Shown here one piece after another: positions 12,906 through 24,632 of a stretch of DNA of 60,000 bases. A model generated the notes under the pieces. That model did not search any database. It saw only the letters and a program-made list of their open reading frames with translations, and was not told the DNA's origin. Source of the DNA: Owenia fusiformis. Its lineage: Eukaryota > Annelida > Polychaeta > Sabellida > Oweniidae. The stretch covers positions 38,373,759 through 38,433,758 of the forward strand of contig CAIIXF020000009.1 of the NCBI GenBank assembly GCA_903813345.2. The letters are read 5' to 3'. Both the position numbers and the translations under genes were made by a program. Numbering within the stretch: position 1 is the stretch's first letter; each line of letters opens with the position of its first letter.

Positions 12906-13999
12906 GTATGTTAATGAGTCATGTATAAGGTAACCAGGTGAAAAGCAAATGAAGACCTTTACAGTAAATATAGTAAATATCACAAAACCACACATATTGA
13001 TTGTCCATTTATTTATTAAGATCAAGTACAAATCAAATGATCAAAAGCTATTTTTTCTTAAATGAAATTGTCTAAATCTCTTAATTTTAGATTAAAGTTC
13101 AACTGTATTAAATTGTTAAGAAATCGAAAATTACTCAACCTTCCTAATATATTTTTGGAATAGTTTAGAACTTGATATATAGTAGCAGTGATAGTATAAA
13201 TTAGAAGGCATGGTGTCATTCATTACCTTGACCCTGCTAATATATATTTGGTATTTTAGTGTTTAGACAACTTAAAATTTAGATTATCTATTGTTTGATA
13301 ATAAGTTACTGATATTTGGCAGATGCTCTCATAGTCACTACATTTATTAATATATTAAAAATAGGAAAATAATGTAGCAAACTTTTTGGTAGAGATAGAC
13401 ATATGTCAGATTGCTGAACAAATTGTATCCTTATTTCACAATGGTTTTGTCTCACTTAATCTATCAAAACATAGGGAATTCTGGGATAGTTATACTTGTA
13501 TACCCTCCTTTGTTATAGCACTTGCAACTTTTTTGTGCATTTATTTTATACAAACCTTTGGCGTTTGATTTGGCATTTTCTTGAGTTTTTCTTTCCTTTC
13601 TTTTTCTTGTGATATGTTTCTTACCTAAATTTTTGAGCATTTGCTATTTTTATTTTAATCTAATGACAGAGGAACTTATTGAAGAAAACGTGTTAACTTT
13701 TTAATTTGGAAAGCTCCTGTCATTAAAAAACACCTCAACTTTTAATTTATCAACTAGAAAATCACAAAACTTAATTTGGGAAACATTTTTGAAAAAACTA
13801 CCATCATGCAATATTCCATGAAGCAAACAATCCAGAAAATGTATTATTTTGAATTTCATTTTAAATATTTATTTTTGGCTAAGGAAATTTTGCAATATTA
13901 TATATTCCATCTACCTTGGGAAGGATTTGTGCCAGTGCAAATGCTCTCTCATGCATGCCGGTGTGGCTTTTAAATGGTCTCTACATGTGTTTTTTGCAG
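12906..13999. other. Intron 1
   Basis: 1.1 kb, AT-rich, no repeat or exon recognised. It ends with a tgtgttttttgcag acceptor. Confidence 0.8.
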
Positions 14000-14035
14000 G
14001 GAATTATGGGGCCACCTGGCAGGAATGGTTTTCCG
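14000..14035 (+). CDS. Collagen exon 2, 36 bp
   Basis: Four triplets, GIMGPPGRNGFP, phase 0, begins with an intact Gly codon. Acceptor ttttttgcag, donor gtattt. The 36-bp size (four triplets) recurs in exons 6, 7, 8, 16 and 29. A cluster of overlapping short ORFs here comes from the exon being read in three frames through its intron flanks. Confidence 0.88.
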
Positions 14036-14126
14036 GTATTTATACTAAATTTCCTCATCCTTATTATTTTCAAGCATTGTCATGTATATGAACCATGATC
14101 GTGTAAACAGAAGGGTGATTGCTAAC

Positions 14127-14246
14127 ACATGCTATCCTGAAAATGCCCCATACGAAACATGCTATCCTAAATTTGCCCCATGCGAAACATGCTATCCTAA
14201 ATTTGCCCCATGCAAAACATGCTATCCTAAATTAGCTCCATGCCAT
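14127..14246 (+). repeat. Minisatellite, 30-bp unit, 4 copies
   Basis: 'acatgctatcctaaatttgc' plus 'cccatgcgaa' repeats at 14127, 14157, 14187 and 14217, about 90 bp inside intron 2. The unit is ten codons long, which produces an artefactual repetitive ORF (TCYPKFAPCE). Confidence 0.93.
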
Positions 14247-14787
14247 GCACCATTTTGTTCTGTTAGACGCAATGTGGACATAAACACTGGGAGAGTTTTG
14301 TCAACATTGTTCTGTTATGTTGTGTAGAGTTTAGGTTCTATGCTTTACTTTTGGTTTTTGATTTACGCATTGATTTTTAATCTACCCAGCTATAAATACC
14401 CCCCTCCCTAGATAACGATATACCATGCTTCATTGTTGTTGATGTGAATGTATGAATAGTTTCGTTTTTAACTATTCATAAACTTGTGATTTTGATGATT
14501 ATAATTGGAATATTTCCATATACCTCTGGCAGAATATTAATGAAGAAGAATATAGCAATTAGCCAGTTTGGAAATTATTTCATTATCAATGAAACTTTTT
14601 GATTTACTTCAAGGAAAATTGAAGTTCAAATTATACAACCTTATAGAATTGCAATTTTCCAAAAGCAAAATCAATAAAGTCAACTGTTTCTTTGCAACAT
14701 ATTTATTTGCATAACCACATAACAACTAACGGCTCCATGTGACTCAGTTCTGTGGTTATGTGTCTGTGATTTTGTGTCACCCTGTAG

Positions 14788-14832
14788 GGGCCTATTGGAA
14801 TCCCAGGATGGCCAGGCACAAGAGGACCAAAG
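14788..14832 (+). CDS. Collagen exon 3, 45 bp
   Basis: Five perfect triplets, GPIGIPGWPGTRGPK, phase 0. Acceptor cctgtag, donor gtaagg. A Trp in the Y position is uncommon in collagens. No interruption. Confidence 0.9.
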
Positions 14833-16529
14833 GTAAGGACAGCACATGTTTAGAAAATATTTGTTTGCTGGATAGAAAGTTATTCATTTTGTTGTAGTTT
14901 TAAATGGAGCATACCAGTTTGGTTTTCAAATAGGAAGCAGAAAATGCTGTCTTAGAAATTCTAGAACTCACAAGTCTTTTTAAATAAAAAAGATAGAAGT
15001 AGGACATCGTATCTTTGGCCTTAAACATTGGTAGCTCCATTTAATCAAATTGTTATTGCATTTGTTAGAATTAGTTCCTACATAATGATTATCTACCAAG
15101 TAGAGATAATAAGAATAATACTTAGATAAACTTTACACAAAATTATACTTGGTTAAATATTTTAACATCATGTGCTAGATATAAGATGCCATCCTCCCAC
15201 CTCTGTAATCCCTGTGGTGCTCTGTGGTGTCTCAACCATATGTTACATATCACCAATATATAAGATACCATCCCACCTCTGTAATCTCTGTGGTGTCTCA
15301 ACCATATGTTACATATCACCAATATATAAGATACCATCCCACCTCTGTAATCTTTGGGGTGTCTCAACCATATGTTACATATCACCAATATATAAGATAC
15401 CATCCCACCTCTATAATCTCTGTGGTGTCTCAACCATATGTTACATATCACCAATATACTGTATTTACTACATATATCATCCTGTCATTATCTTGTTAAA
15501 TTGTCTGTTTGTGATACCCCTTGTGACATCATTTGACATATCCTTATGACATCTCACCCTTTTGACATATTCATTATAATATTATATTAGTCTATGTATG
15601 TCCCCAGTGGCATGAAAAAACATAGAATGCATTAACATCTTTCTGTTATTCCTGCCATTAAAATTCATTTTTATTCTCAGTTTTTGAATCATTCAATGTG
15701 TGTTTACTGTTGATATTCTAATATGTTCTTGTTTTATTAAAAAACAATTTAGCTTCAATGAATTCCCAGATTAATATTTAAAGCATCCAAATATTCAAGC
15801 ATCCTTGTTTCTGGCCATATGTTTATTCAGAATTATGAATCCTGTTGTGATATTTCACCTTAATAAATAAATATATGTCTATATTGATATACATAGTTTC
15901 ATATCATAGCTCTTTATTAGTATATGTGAAATTGCTATATAATTGATTGGAGGTGTAGTTTGTTAATGGTAATAGATGTTGTCCCCCATACTTTTTGTCG
16001 CCCTGTATTTTACAAAATAAATGCGTCTGACTCAGTCATACTGGATAAAGTTAAAATTTTCTTCTTTTTTAATTATGTTGATTTTATTAAATTAACAAAT
16101 TCGTAATGATAAACTGATGATTCTGATTTAAAAAATCCCCTTATATCAAATATTTTGGAGAAAAATGGTATGCTAGTCTCTGTTATTAATAGTTTTTGTA
16201 TCCATGTATTTTTCAAAGGTCCCATGAGATAACTTTCACCAGATATAGTCTAATGGAAAGTAATGACACCTCAACCACTTGGTACAAACTAAGGGCCAAG
16301 AAAGAGTCCTAATTTAGTGATTTCACCAAAGTCTTGATCATCATTTTACTTTTTGTTGGGGGACGGAGGTAGGCATGGTTTGTCATGCTGTTCAAAAATG
16401 CAAATGTTTGGAGTCACATTAATCGATCACTTATATATACACCTCCATATTGTTTTGCATTTTAGTCCAATTTCTATAAAAAATTGTTTATTCATATGTT
16501 CTTTCTATTTCATAATCTGCTGTACACAG
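14833..16529. other. Intron 3
   Basis: 1.7 kb containing the 66-bp minisatellite at 15178-15459. The rest is AT-rich with no exon recognised. Confidence 0.8.
15178..15459 (+). repeat. Minisatellite, 66-bp unit, about 4 copies
   Basis: 'taagataccatcccacctct' begins copies at 15261, 15327 and 15393. A diverged, partly rearranged copy precedes them from about 15178. The unit includes 'ggtgtctcaaccatatgtta'. As 66 is divisible by three, ORFs on both strands run through it; they have no other sign of coding. Confidence 0.94.
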
Positions 16530-16547
16530 GGAGCAAAGGGACAAAAG
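16530..16547 (+). CDS. Collagen microexon 4, 18 bp
   Basis: Two triplets, GAKGQK, phase 0. Acceptor tgtacacag, donor gtaaga. It is too short to be found by ORF length; it is supported by frame, Gly phase and both splice sites. Microexons of this kind occur in non-fibrillar collagen genes. A chance match is possible but unlikely given the context. Confidence 0.72.
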
Positions 16548-18672
16548 GTAAGAAATCCAGTTTTATTATAGATACAAATGTTATGTCTTCAAATTTAGAT
16601 TAATGGCATTGTCTGCATTATGTTTTATACCTCATCTTACTTTAATCGTTTCATCTTAATATTCCTCCTTTAAACATCATATGCAACAACCGCTTAAGTC
16701 AACCATAATGAGATATTTTGACTTCACAAAAATTATAATAAGAAAACAGGCCCCACTGAGAAACAGGAATATGTTGAAATATAAATGGTGCATACTTTGT
16801 GAAGAGACAGACCACTTTGCAGGAACACGAAGCCTCATTTGTAAAGTCTAAATGTTTTAGATCAATTTCAGTTTAGTTTATGTAGCACTTGTTTTGTTTT
16901 GATTTTCTACCAATGTTAATTGATCTTACTTGTCCTGAAAATTGGATTTTACAATCATAGTGCATGGTTCAGATTGAATATCTTTGATAACCTTAAAGAA
17001 TAACAGGCAAATTAATTGCATTTCTATACATAAATTCAAGTATACTACACATTTCTGTAAGATTCCAGAGTTTTATAAAGACTTGTCTCTCAAATCCCCC
17101 AGCGACTGTGCAACTTGCATAAGTAAATGAAGTAACAACAGCCAGACAATACAGTATTACATGCTATTACATGCTAAGTTGTTTAGAATGTTTGAAATTA
17201 CATGTAGTTATAATAAAATGGAAAAACATGAATTGAATTTCCAATTTCTTCAGAAGTTGGCTTCATTCATATATTTTTCTCTTCCCAAGCCACTTACAAT
17301 CTTGAAACATATTTCTAAGTGTTTCTGTCTATATCATAAATTACAATTTGAGCATATGGGCTTATACTATTCAAATTTTCTTGAAGACTGAAGCATAATG
17401 CCAAAAGGGGAAGACCAAAAAATGTTTTTTATTTATTAACCAAAAAATATTTAAAAGCACAATTAGAAAATAAAAGAGTTCATGTTCAATGTTTTGCTTC
17501 TAAGATGAATGATTTGAGTTTATGTAGAACATTTATTCAGAAAAACTTAAAACTGTTTTTTTAACATTTATTAACATTTACTTGTTTAAAAACATTATAG
17601 TTTGCTATAGTGAACTTGATGACAATTCTTGATACACTTAAGCATATTGCAAGACCTATTTATTAACCAAAATAAAGTGAATCCAACTGGAAGGGCTAAA
17701 ACAGAAAACTAAACTGAAAAATGTCAATACGTTGGAGTCCTAATATTTAAGTCTGCAAAAGTGTTAATGATTCAAAAATATTTTTATTTGCTACTTTATG
17801 ACACCATGATTTCACCTAATAAAAACAAGCTTGATTTTTCCTGTCATCATGACACACAAAATATGCATAACATTAATTGTTACAGTCTTGGAAAACAACA
17901 GGCTACTTGATACTGTAGACTAAATAGGGATCAAAAGGTGACCAAAACATTTACTTTAGGCCATGTTTTAGTGTAATATTGGTGTTTAAAAAAATAAATT
18001 CTGTGGGTGATAAAGTGTTGGCAGAGTTTGTCTACATGTTGCATGGTGTCATTTAAACAGATTATGCCAATTTATCCATGCCACTCAAAATTTTAGCATT
18101 TATCAAATAATTTAATACATTACAGTATGTTGTGTTGATATAGACACATACAGGGTGTTCCAAAAATTGTATCTGAGACAAACAATAAATGACTCAAGCT
18201 CCGTGAGTGATGAAGAAATATTCTAGAAATGTTGTCACCTGACGGACAATTTAATTATCATAAACATCTGAAAGTTTCACAAGGTTACTTATTTTAGTCC
18301 TTGAGAAAAAGTTGTTTTAACGCCATCACTCATTTTTCCACGTTTGTGGTGACAAAGAATTGTACTGATACAAACATGACTCTCAATTAGTTATTTACAA
18401 TTGAGCCGATTGGTGGATGACACATAAATCTTGTTATTTAAAATTTTAGAAAAAATGCTGATCTGTTCAACTTGAAATCTTTACAGATGCAAGAATAAAC
18501 TTGTGCCAACATCTGATTAGATTTTGGGCATGCTGGGTAAATTACATGGTGGCCATCATGCTCTTCAAAGTGTCATGTTTATCATTGCGTGTCTGTTTTT
18601 TATATATTATAACACATGCAATGGTATGCTTGCAAAATAACATGAATTCTATGCATTTGTTCTGTGTTACAG
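16548..18672. other. Intron 4
   Basis: 2.1 kb. It holds a fragment with a 'cagggtgttccaaaaattgt' motif near 18151, reminiscent of mariner-type inverted-repeat ends, and the dispersed-repeat fragment at 18504. No extra exon recognised. Confidence 0.75.
18504..18576 (+). repeat. Second fragment of the 44.7-kb repeat family
   Basis: It matches 1852-1917 over roughly 40 bases ('tgattagattttgggcatgc' then 'tgggtaaattaca'), followed by 'ggtggccatcatg', which parallels the 'ggcagccattttgg' of the 44674-46115 element. It lies about 100 bp before exon 5. Confidence 0.7.
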
Positions 18673-18732
18673 GGTGGTGCAGGAGATATACAGAACAATC
18701 TTACAGAGCTCAGAGGTCTCCCTGGTCTACCG
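18673..18732 (+). CDS. Collagen exon 5 with a glycosylatable interruption
   Basis: 60 bp, phase 0. It reads GGA, then a 10-residue interruption DIQNNLTELR between Gly residues, then GLPGLP. The interruption contains an N-L-T sequon, so N-glycosylation at this point in the helix is possible. Acceptor gtgttacag, donor gtaaga. Non-fibrillar collagens commonly carry such flexible breaks. Confidence 0.87.
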
Positions 18733-18838
18733 GTAAGAACACAATATAAAATACATGTACTGCCCCCCAAGAAATGCCTCAGTAGGCAGCAAAGAATAGA
18801 GGGTGAATAGCATGCCTAATGTTGCCCGGAAAATTCTA

Positions 18839-19232
18839 AAGGACGATTCTCGGTTTGGAGAACGAAGTTCATCAATCTAAATGAGCATTATCCCTGCTTC
18901 GGACAAATTTGATTTTTTTTACATAATAAAGATTTGAATGTCTTCTTTTGAATAGTCACAATTTAATTTGGGTAATATTTCTAGATTTTTCGCAAAAAAA
19001 TATTAGCGCAGTACACTGATGAACTTCTTTCCCCAAATCGAGACTTGTATTTATATTGAATCGGTCTTTTTGAGCATTATCCCTGCTTCAGACCAATTTG
19101 TTATCTTTACATCTTGTAGATTTAAATGTCCTCTTTTGAATATTCATAGTTTAATTTGGGTAATATTTCTATATTTTTCATGAAAAAAAATATTAGCCCA
19201 GGAGACTGTTCTCCAAACCGAGAATCGTCCTT
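18839..19232. mobile_element. Miniature inverted-repeat element with TA flanks
   Basis: The ends 'aaggacgattctcggtttgg' and the inverted 'ccaaaccgagaatcgtcctt' match for about 24 bp. Both outer ends are flanked by TA (18837-18838 and 19233-19234), the target duplication expected of Tc1/mariner-type insertions. Inside there is a direct repeat of 'gagcattatccctgcttc' near 18882 and 19072. No transposase ORF, so it is non-autonomous. Confidence 0.85.
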
Positions 19233-21140
19233 TATTCTTTAAACAACTTGAGATATTAAGTCAGATATTAAAATGTTATTAAACATAAAGAAAGATGCAT
19301 AAAATGTCCAAATTCATATACATGTATAATTGAAAAGGAGACATCTACTTTTTATCCAAGATTGTTGCCAATTAAGCCTAAATTTCAAAGATTATCATGA
19401 AGTTAAGTCAGAACTACAAGCAAAAATATTGAAAATAGAGATTCTTAAATTTGATGAACATATTTCCGAATAGGCAATACTTTCTCTTGGCTGCATTTCA
19501 GACTGAATAACCTGTATTTTCTGAATAATCTGTATTTTCTTGGTATAGCTAGTTGTGTAAAATTCCAAGTGTTATAATCGAGTGAACAGGAATGAATCAA
19601 ATAATACAAATATGTAGATTTTAGGCAATTTTCGGCACATCATGCCAAGGTAATTACAATTTCATGCTATATTTGAAAACAGAAATTGTTTATCCAGGTT
19701 GTGCACTTGTGAGTAAAAAATCCTAGTTTTTCAGATCACTAAATTTCTAAGATTTTTTAGCAAAGGTATCAATGATCCTGCACATGGTTACATCAGAATG
19801 AATTAACATTCTAAATATTGTTGATGAACAGAATAAAAAGTGGAAAAGTCAAACTAAAATTGATTTTCTCTCGATTGAAGCAAACTGTTCGAGATAAGTT
19901 GTAATCAATAGAATTTTGTTTTCAAGGTGCTAACATAAGTTACCACAGCCAGAAACTCCAACTTTACAAATTAATCACATTTGACAGATTTACAATAATC
20001 TATTTCCTTTGGTAAGTGAAATTCCATTTCAAAAACTTTTTCCTTTTGAAAAATGTATCAGATTTCTAAGTGGCTTCACATCATGAGTGACGTCTCATTT
20101 ACTAATGATATTTTCAATTAACATTGTAAAAAGCCTGAACATGTTTATTAGAGTTAATTTGTAATTTCTCATGGTGTTTGGAGCATGTTTCAAGGGTAGA
20201 AGTCACATGGTAAGACTGACATTGTGGTTAGGGAATGGTGAGTTACCTATATGAAGTTACATGAATTCAGGATCTACAGGATATGACAAATTATGAGAAA
20301 ACCAAGAAATGTGCAATTATTGAGCAATTTGTAAAACTCAGGTGTGTGGGAATTTTTTGGATAACATTTTTGAAAGAACTTAATTTAAACGATATCATCT
20401 TAAAACATTTATCTATTTACCAATAGTTTACAAACTCAGACAATCCCAGCAGTATACATTTTATATATTCTGGATTATCACAGTCCCTTTTATATCTTAC
20501 ATGTATTAAGATAGTAGATGCTGTCAAATGCACAATTCACACAGGTTAACCCAGTATTATACCTAGACTCTCTGAGTATAAACCCTGCCTTGTTGCCAGT
20601 TGTACTTCACATTTCAAAATCATCTTTTAAAAACAAATCTGGAATTGCTATTGGGCTTTAATTATGTAGTTAAAGAATAGAGTTACAGCATTTGAAAACA
20701 CAGAAATTCTCAGAATCATCAGCTGTTCTACATTTAGCTGTTATTGAATAGAAAACAAATTATTTAATTCATTGCATATGGAGCTCATCTCTGCAAAATG
20801 CAGTGAATCATAAATCTAAAAATTCAAATTCTGAAGCTATTGCAGCAAATTCGTGAAAGATAACAGAATTATAATTCAATACCATTTTGGGAAACTGGCT
20901 GCTGGTAAGGGCTGTACCTTCTCGATCTAACAGGTAGGATGGGAGGATTGTGTCAAATTATGTAATAGTTAACCTTATCTCTCTACATTTGTTAATGATT
21001 ATTGAGACCTATTATAAGGTATCTGAACTTCATATACGGAGTACACTCACATTGGATTCCCAGCTATTTACTATGACTGACAGTTGTTAACCTTCTTATG
21101 GGAACACTTTTACTGTGTCCCAATATTTGTGAACACCTGG

Positions 21141-21478
21141 GGCCGTGAATTCGTATGATCCCCAATCCAATCCGGATAAATTTTATCTTTTGGGATAAAT
21201 CTTGGATTACTAATCCGATAAATATTTGGTGAATTCGTACGATCCGAGGATTATGATGGGGAATCCCCAAGATTTATCCGATTTGCATTGGAATTCGGAT
21301 AAAATTTATCCAAAAAGTAATCCACCTAAAGAGGTGGATTGAGATTTATCCTGAGATTAATCGCAAGATCGTACGAATTCACCGATTTTTTGATTAATTC
21401 TTGGATTAATCCCACAATGCATCATTACTATGACGAAATTTATCCGGATCGGATCTCGGATCGTACGAATTCACGGCC
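21141..21478. mobile_element. Miniature inverted-repeat element, about 338 bp
   Basis: The ends 'ggccgtgaattcgtatgatc' (21141) and 'gatcgtacgaattcacggcc' (ending 21478) are inverted copies with one mismatch. Internal copies of 'gaattcgtacgatcc' (near 21232) and 'gatcgtacgaattcacc' (near 21368), plus repeated 'ggataaattttatc'-type words, make the whole element highly self-complementary. It carries no coding sequence. Confidence 0.88.
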
Positions 21479-23806
21479 ACTGGACATCTGAACACTTTTG
21501 GCTTGTCCCAGTGGCTCAGATTAGACATGTTTTACACATAAGTTTGTATCATGTATGTATCATTTGAGGAAGTAAATTTGATGTTTTATACAAATGTGTA
21601 CCTGATCAGTTAGACATCAAGTTAGGCACTCCTTGTGTTTCTAAATCCTGGTGTGAAACACAAGATGCTGTGATGAAAGTTTATTTGATATCTTTGTACT
21701 TAATAAAAAATATTCCATTTCTTGGGTTCAGTCCCACTGAGATGCAATGACATTTTCACATCAGCCCTGAGAACTAAATTCTGCGTTTTCAAATCAATTC
21801 TTACTTATGGCAAGCTAGCTTTAAAGCACTGGTGGATCTAGGGGGCACCCCAGGCCTATTTAGGCCAAATTATCAGAAAATGGACCTTAAATTTTCAAAA
21901 TGTGGCCCTAATTTGGGGATTTAGAGGTCCAATTTTTTTTTCTCGTTATGCATAGCACTAAGTTTGCACGAGCAGATTAGAAATGAGTTAATTTTTTTAT
22001 ACTGATGCTTTTGCAGTTATAGTGATGAAAGCTTCTGTGTTTACAATTTCCTTCAATATTAACTTAAAATGTTCCTGGTCAGATTCATAGCCAGGAGGTT
22101 CGTTGGGTTCGAGCAAACGCCCCTCCCCTTGCCAAAAATTCTTTCAAAATCATGCAGTTTTACACCATTCTGAGCACTTTTCAAGTGATTTTTGCCATTT
22201 TTGGGCCAAAATTGTCAAAAGTGAACCCCCCTGACAAATACTGGCTATGGGCCTGCTGGCTTACTTATGACACTTGTCAGGGGTATTTTCTTTCTATAGT
22301 TTATCCATATAGGACACATGGGCAATATTTATACTTTTCAGACACTTTTAGCAACCTGTGTTTGGATGATGAAAATAATATGTCTTCTTGCACACCATTA
22401 CATACTTCAGTAACTTAGAAAATGTAATTTTATCGCAGATATATCCCCAGTGTGCCTATAGATTGCTAGATGAAATGGTTGTTTTCCTCACAAAGTACAT
22501 CAAACCGATTTTCTGAGACATGTTGATAGAAGTGTGATACTTGGCCATCTAAAGGCCAAGTGGTTAGATGGGTTCTGTTTTCTCAAAAAACATCATGCCA
22601 TGTTCATCTCCATCAGTTTATCTATAAAGCTTTTGGGTATCTGTTCAGTTCTTGGGCTATTAAATCTCTAGAAATATTGAGTGTTAATGTGCAAACTGAC
22701 CAACTTGTTGAAAAATACACCAACTATAATAAAACCAACATGATTTATGATTTAGTGTGTGGTTTTTAGAATACCACAGCCATTCAATAATAAATGATGT
22801 TAGTCTTGCATAAAGTCTATATGTAAATGTATAACTGCCCCCTTTCATTCTCTAACAGTGAAAGAGTGGGTATAAGATGGGGAGGGGTTGAACAGTGTCC
22901 CAATGCAAGACTAAAAAAATGATTTTTCCTTGTATCAATTGTGTTTGAAAAAGAATGCAGTCTTCTTTGTTTCAACTGTTTATTCTTTAAAATAGAATAC
23001 AGTTCATTTTGTTGTGTTTCTATATAAGTGGGGTTTAAGATAGTATAAGTCTCAATTGAGTTGAGCTTGGCTATTTAATGGCCTAGTATGTTTCACAGAC
23101 AGTCTATGAATATAATGTTATGTGGGCTCAGAACAACATACTTTTCACCACATCCTATGTTACCTGAGATTTCTGTGGAGACAACAACAGTTGCCATGGT
23201 TACCAGAACATGCTCACTATTGTGGAAAACAATGACAAGTTCATGGTACAATGGTCTTCTAACTGCTTATGTTTAGTAAACATTTTAGCATCCACTTGAA
23301 TATATTTTTGTGCTTGAAAAATAAATTGCAAGATCCTCTTCAGCATACTGGGTTTAGTGTTGATAGAGTGAAAAGGGTTAATTAACCACGTCTCTAAGTA
23401 ACATGTGTATAAACATGAGTTGATTTTATATTTTTATTTCCTGTCATTTTCTACATTTTTGAGGATTTTATGTTTTATTTTATGATTTTTTTTACATTAT
23501 TGTTTGTTCTTGTTCATTATTATTCACTATTGGTCATATGTTTCTTTAAATTATAGAAATATCAATTCATAAAGTTCAATTGTCTTTTCCGATGCAACAG
23601 TTACTTGCAACATAATGGAGACAACTTATTTTCTGAATTCTTAGGTCACAGTCCTCTAAGGAATGGCCCTTGGAGAGATTTAGAACCATTATTCTTACTG
23701 GGTTAATTCCTGTAAAAGGACACTATCTTGTCTTTTCTGAAATTAACTGCAAACAATTGCAAAGCTTGCTTCAAATGAAGAGAAATTCACTTTTCTTGTG
23801 AATGAT

Positions 23807-23875
23807 ACTATCCAGGATGGAATACAAAGCCCTATCCAGGATGGAATATAAAGCCCTATCCAGGATGGAATACAT
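23807..23875 (+). repeat. 24-bp tandem array, left block (about 3 copies)
   Basis: Three copies of 'ctatccaggatggaata' with 'caaagcc' spacers. The unit is the same as the larger block at 24370-24632. The two blocks are separated by two palindromic segments, so this looks like one array split by an insertion. Confidence 0.9.
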
Positions 23876-23893
23876 AAGGGTTATGTACTGGGA

Positions 23894-23997
23894 GGTTTTG
23901 GATATAGGGTATATCCTGGGGGATATGTTTATATCTCCCCGAGGGACCAAGGGGAGATATAAATATTTCCCGAGGGATATACCCTATATCCAAAACC
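23894..23997. repeat. Near-perfect hairpin
   Basis: A 23-bp perfect inverted repeat: 23894-23916 ('ggttttggatatagggtata' plus tcc) against 23975-23997. Nested inside are 'tatatctcccc' (23930-23940) and 'ggggagatata' (23951-23961), extending the stem to most of the 104 bp. It would extrude or fold as one stem-loop. Confidence 0.93.
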
Positions 23998-24020
23998 GAC
24001 CGTATATAACTGGTGTATCT

Positions 24021-24363
24021 CATACTTGAGTGGGTTTGGGATAGATATAACCTTTACCATCTTTTTCAATTGACAAGATAGGCCTATACTGTAAAAGCAC
24101 AATTCATATTTAACATTTTCATAATATTCCTTCAGCTCAATACAATAGAATTGTAACATTTAAACTTTTTGAAAAATTTTAAACTTCTGAAATTTAAATT
24201 TTTAAACTTTTTTAAACTTTTGAAAAAATTCCCGGGAGCGGGATGGATATATTATATCTGCCCGCATTTGGCCTAGAGCGGGACATATACAATATATCCT
24301 GCCCGCTCCTCAGATATGATATATATTCCCGGGTGATATCTACCCCAAACCCACTCAAGTATG
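24021..24363. mobile_element. Inverted-repeat element adjoining the hairpin
   Basis: Perfect 20-bp inverted ends: 'catacttgagtgggtttggg' (24021-24040) and its reverse complement (24344-24363). The right end directly abuts the 24-bp array. The interior carries 'tcccgggagcggga', 'gcccgcatttggcctagagcg' style inverted GC words and A/T runs. No ORF. Together with 23894-23997 it forms a two-hairpin unit sitting between the array blocks. Confidence 0.85.
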
Positions 24364-24369
24364 AAATAC

Positions 24370-24632
24370 AAAGCCCTATCCAGGATGGAATATAAAGCCC
24401 TATCCAGGATGGAATATAAAGCCCTATCCAGGAAGGAATATAAAGCCCTATCCAGGAAGGAATATAAAGCCCTATCCAGGATGGAATATAAAGCCCTATC
24501 CAGGATGGAATACAAAGCCCTATCCAGGAAGGAATGTAAAGCCCTATCCAGGATGGAATATAAAGCCCTATCCAGGAAGGAATATAAAGCCCTATCCAGG
24601 ATGGAATATAAAGTCCTATCCAGGAAGGAATA
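24370..24632 (+). repeat. 24-bp tandem array, right block (about 11 copies)
   Basis: Unit 'aaagccctatccaggatgga' plus 'atat', repeated about 11 times with a recurring T/A variant (ggatgg/ggaagg). As 24 is divisible by three, open frames appear on both strands (YKALSRME-type on +); these are not evidence of a gene. Confidence 0.96.

Noticed and set aside
15143-15549. Repetitive ORFs of 91-125 codons on both strands
   Set aside because: The 66-bp minisatellite is divisible by three; several frames and both strands are open, with no codon bias.
22078-22260. Possible tRNA-derived SINE (gggttcgagcaaacgcc resembles a B box)
   Set aside because: No matching A box at the right distance and no tail; only a weak 7-bp inverted end (tagccag/ctggcta).
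23095-23276. Exon-like stretch after tttcacag
   Set aside because: Reads TVYEYNVMWAQNNILFTTSY in one frame but lacks a credible donor; the pyrimidine tract is weak.
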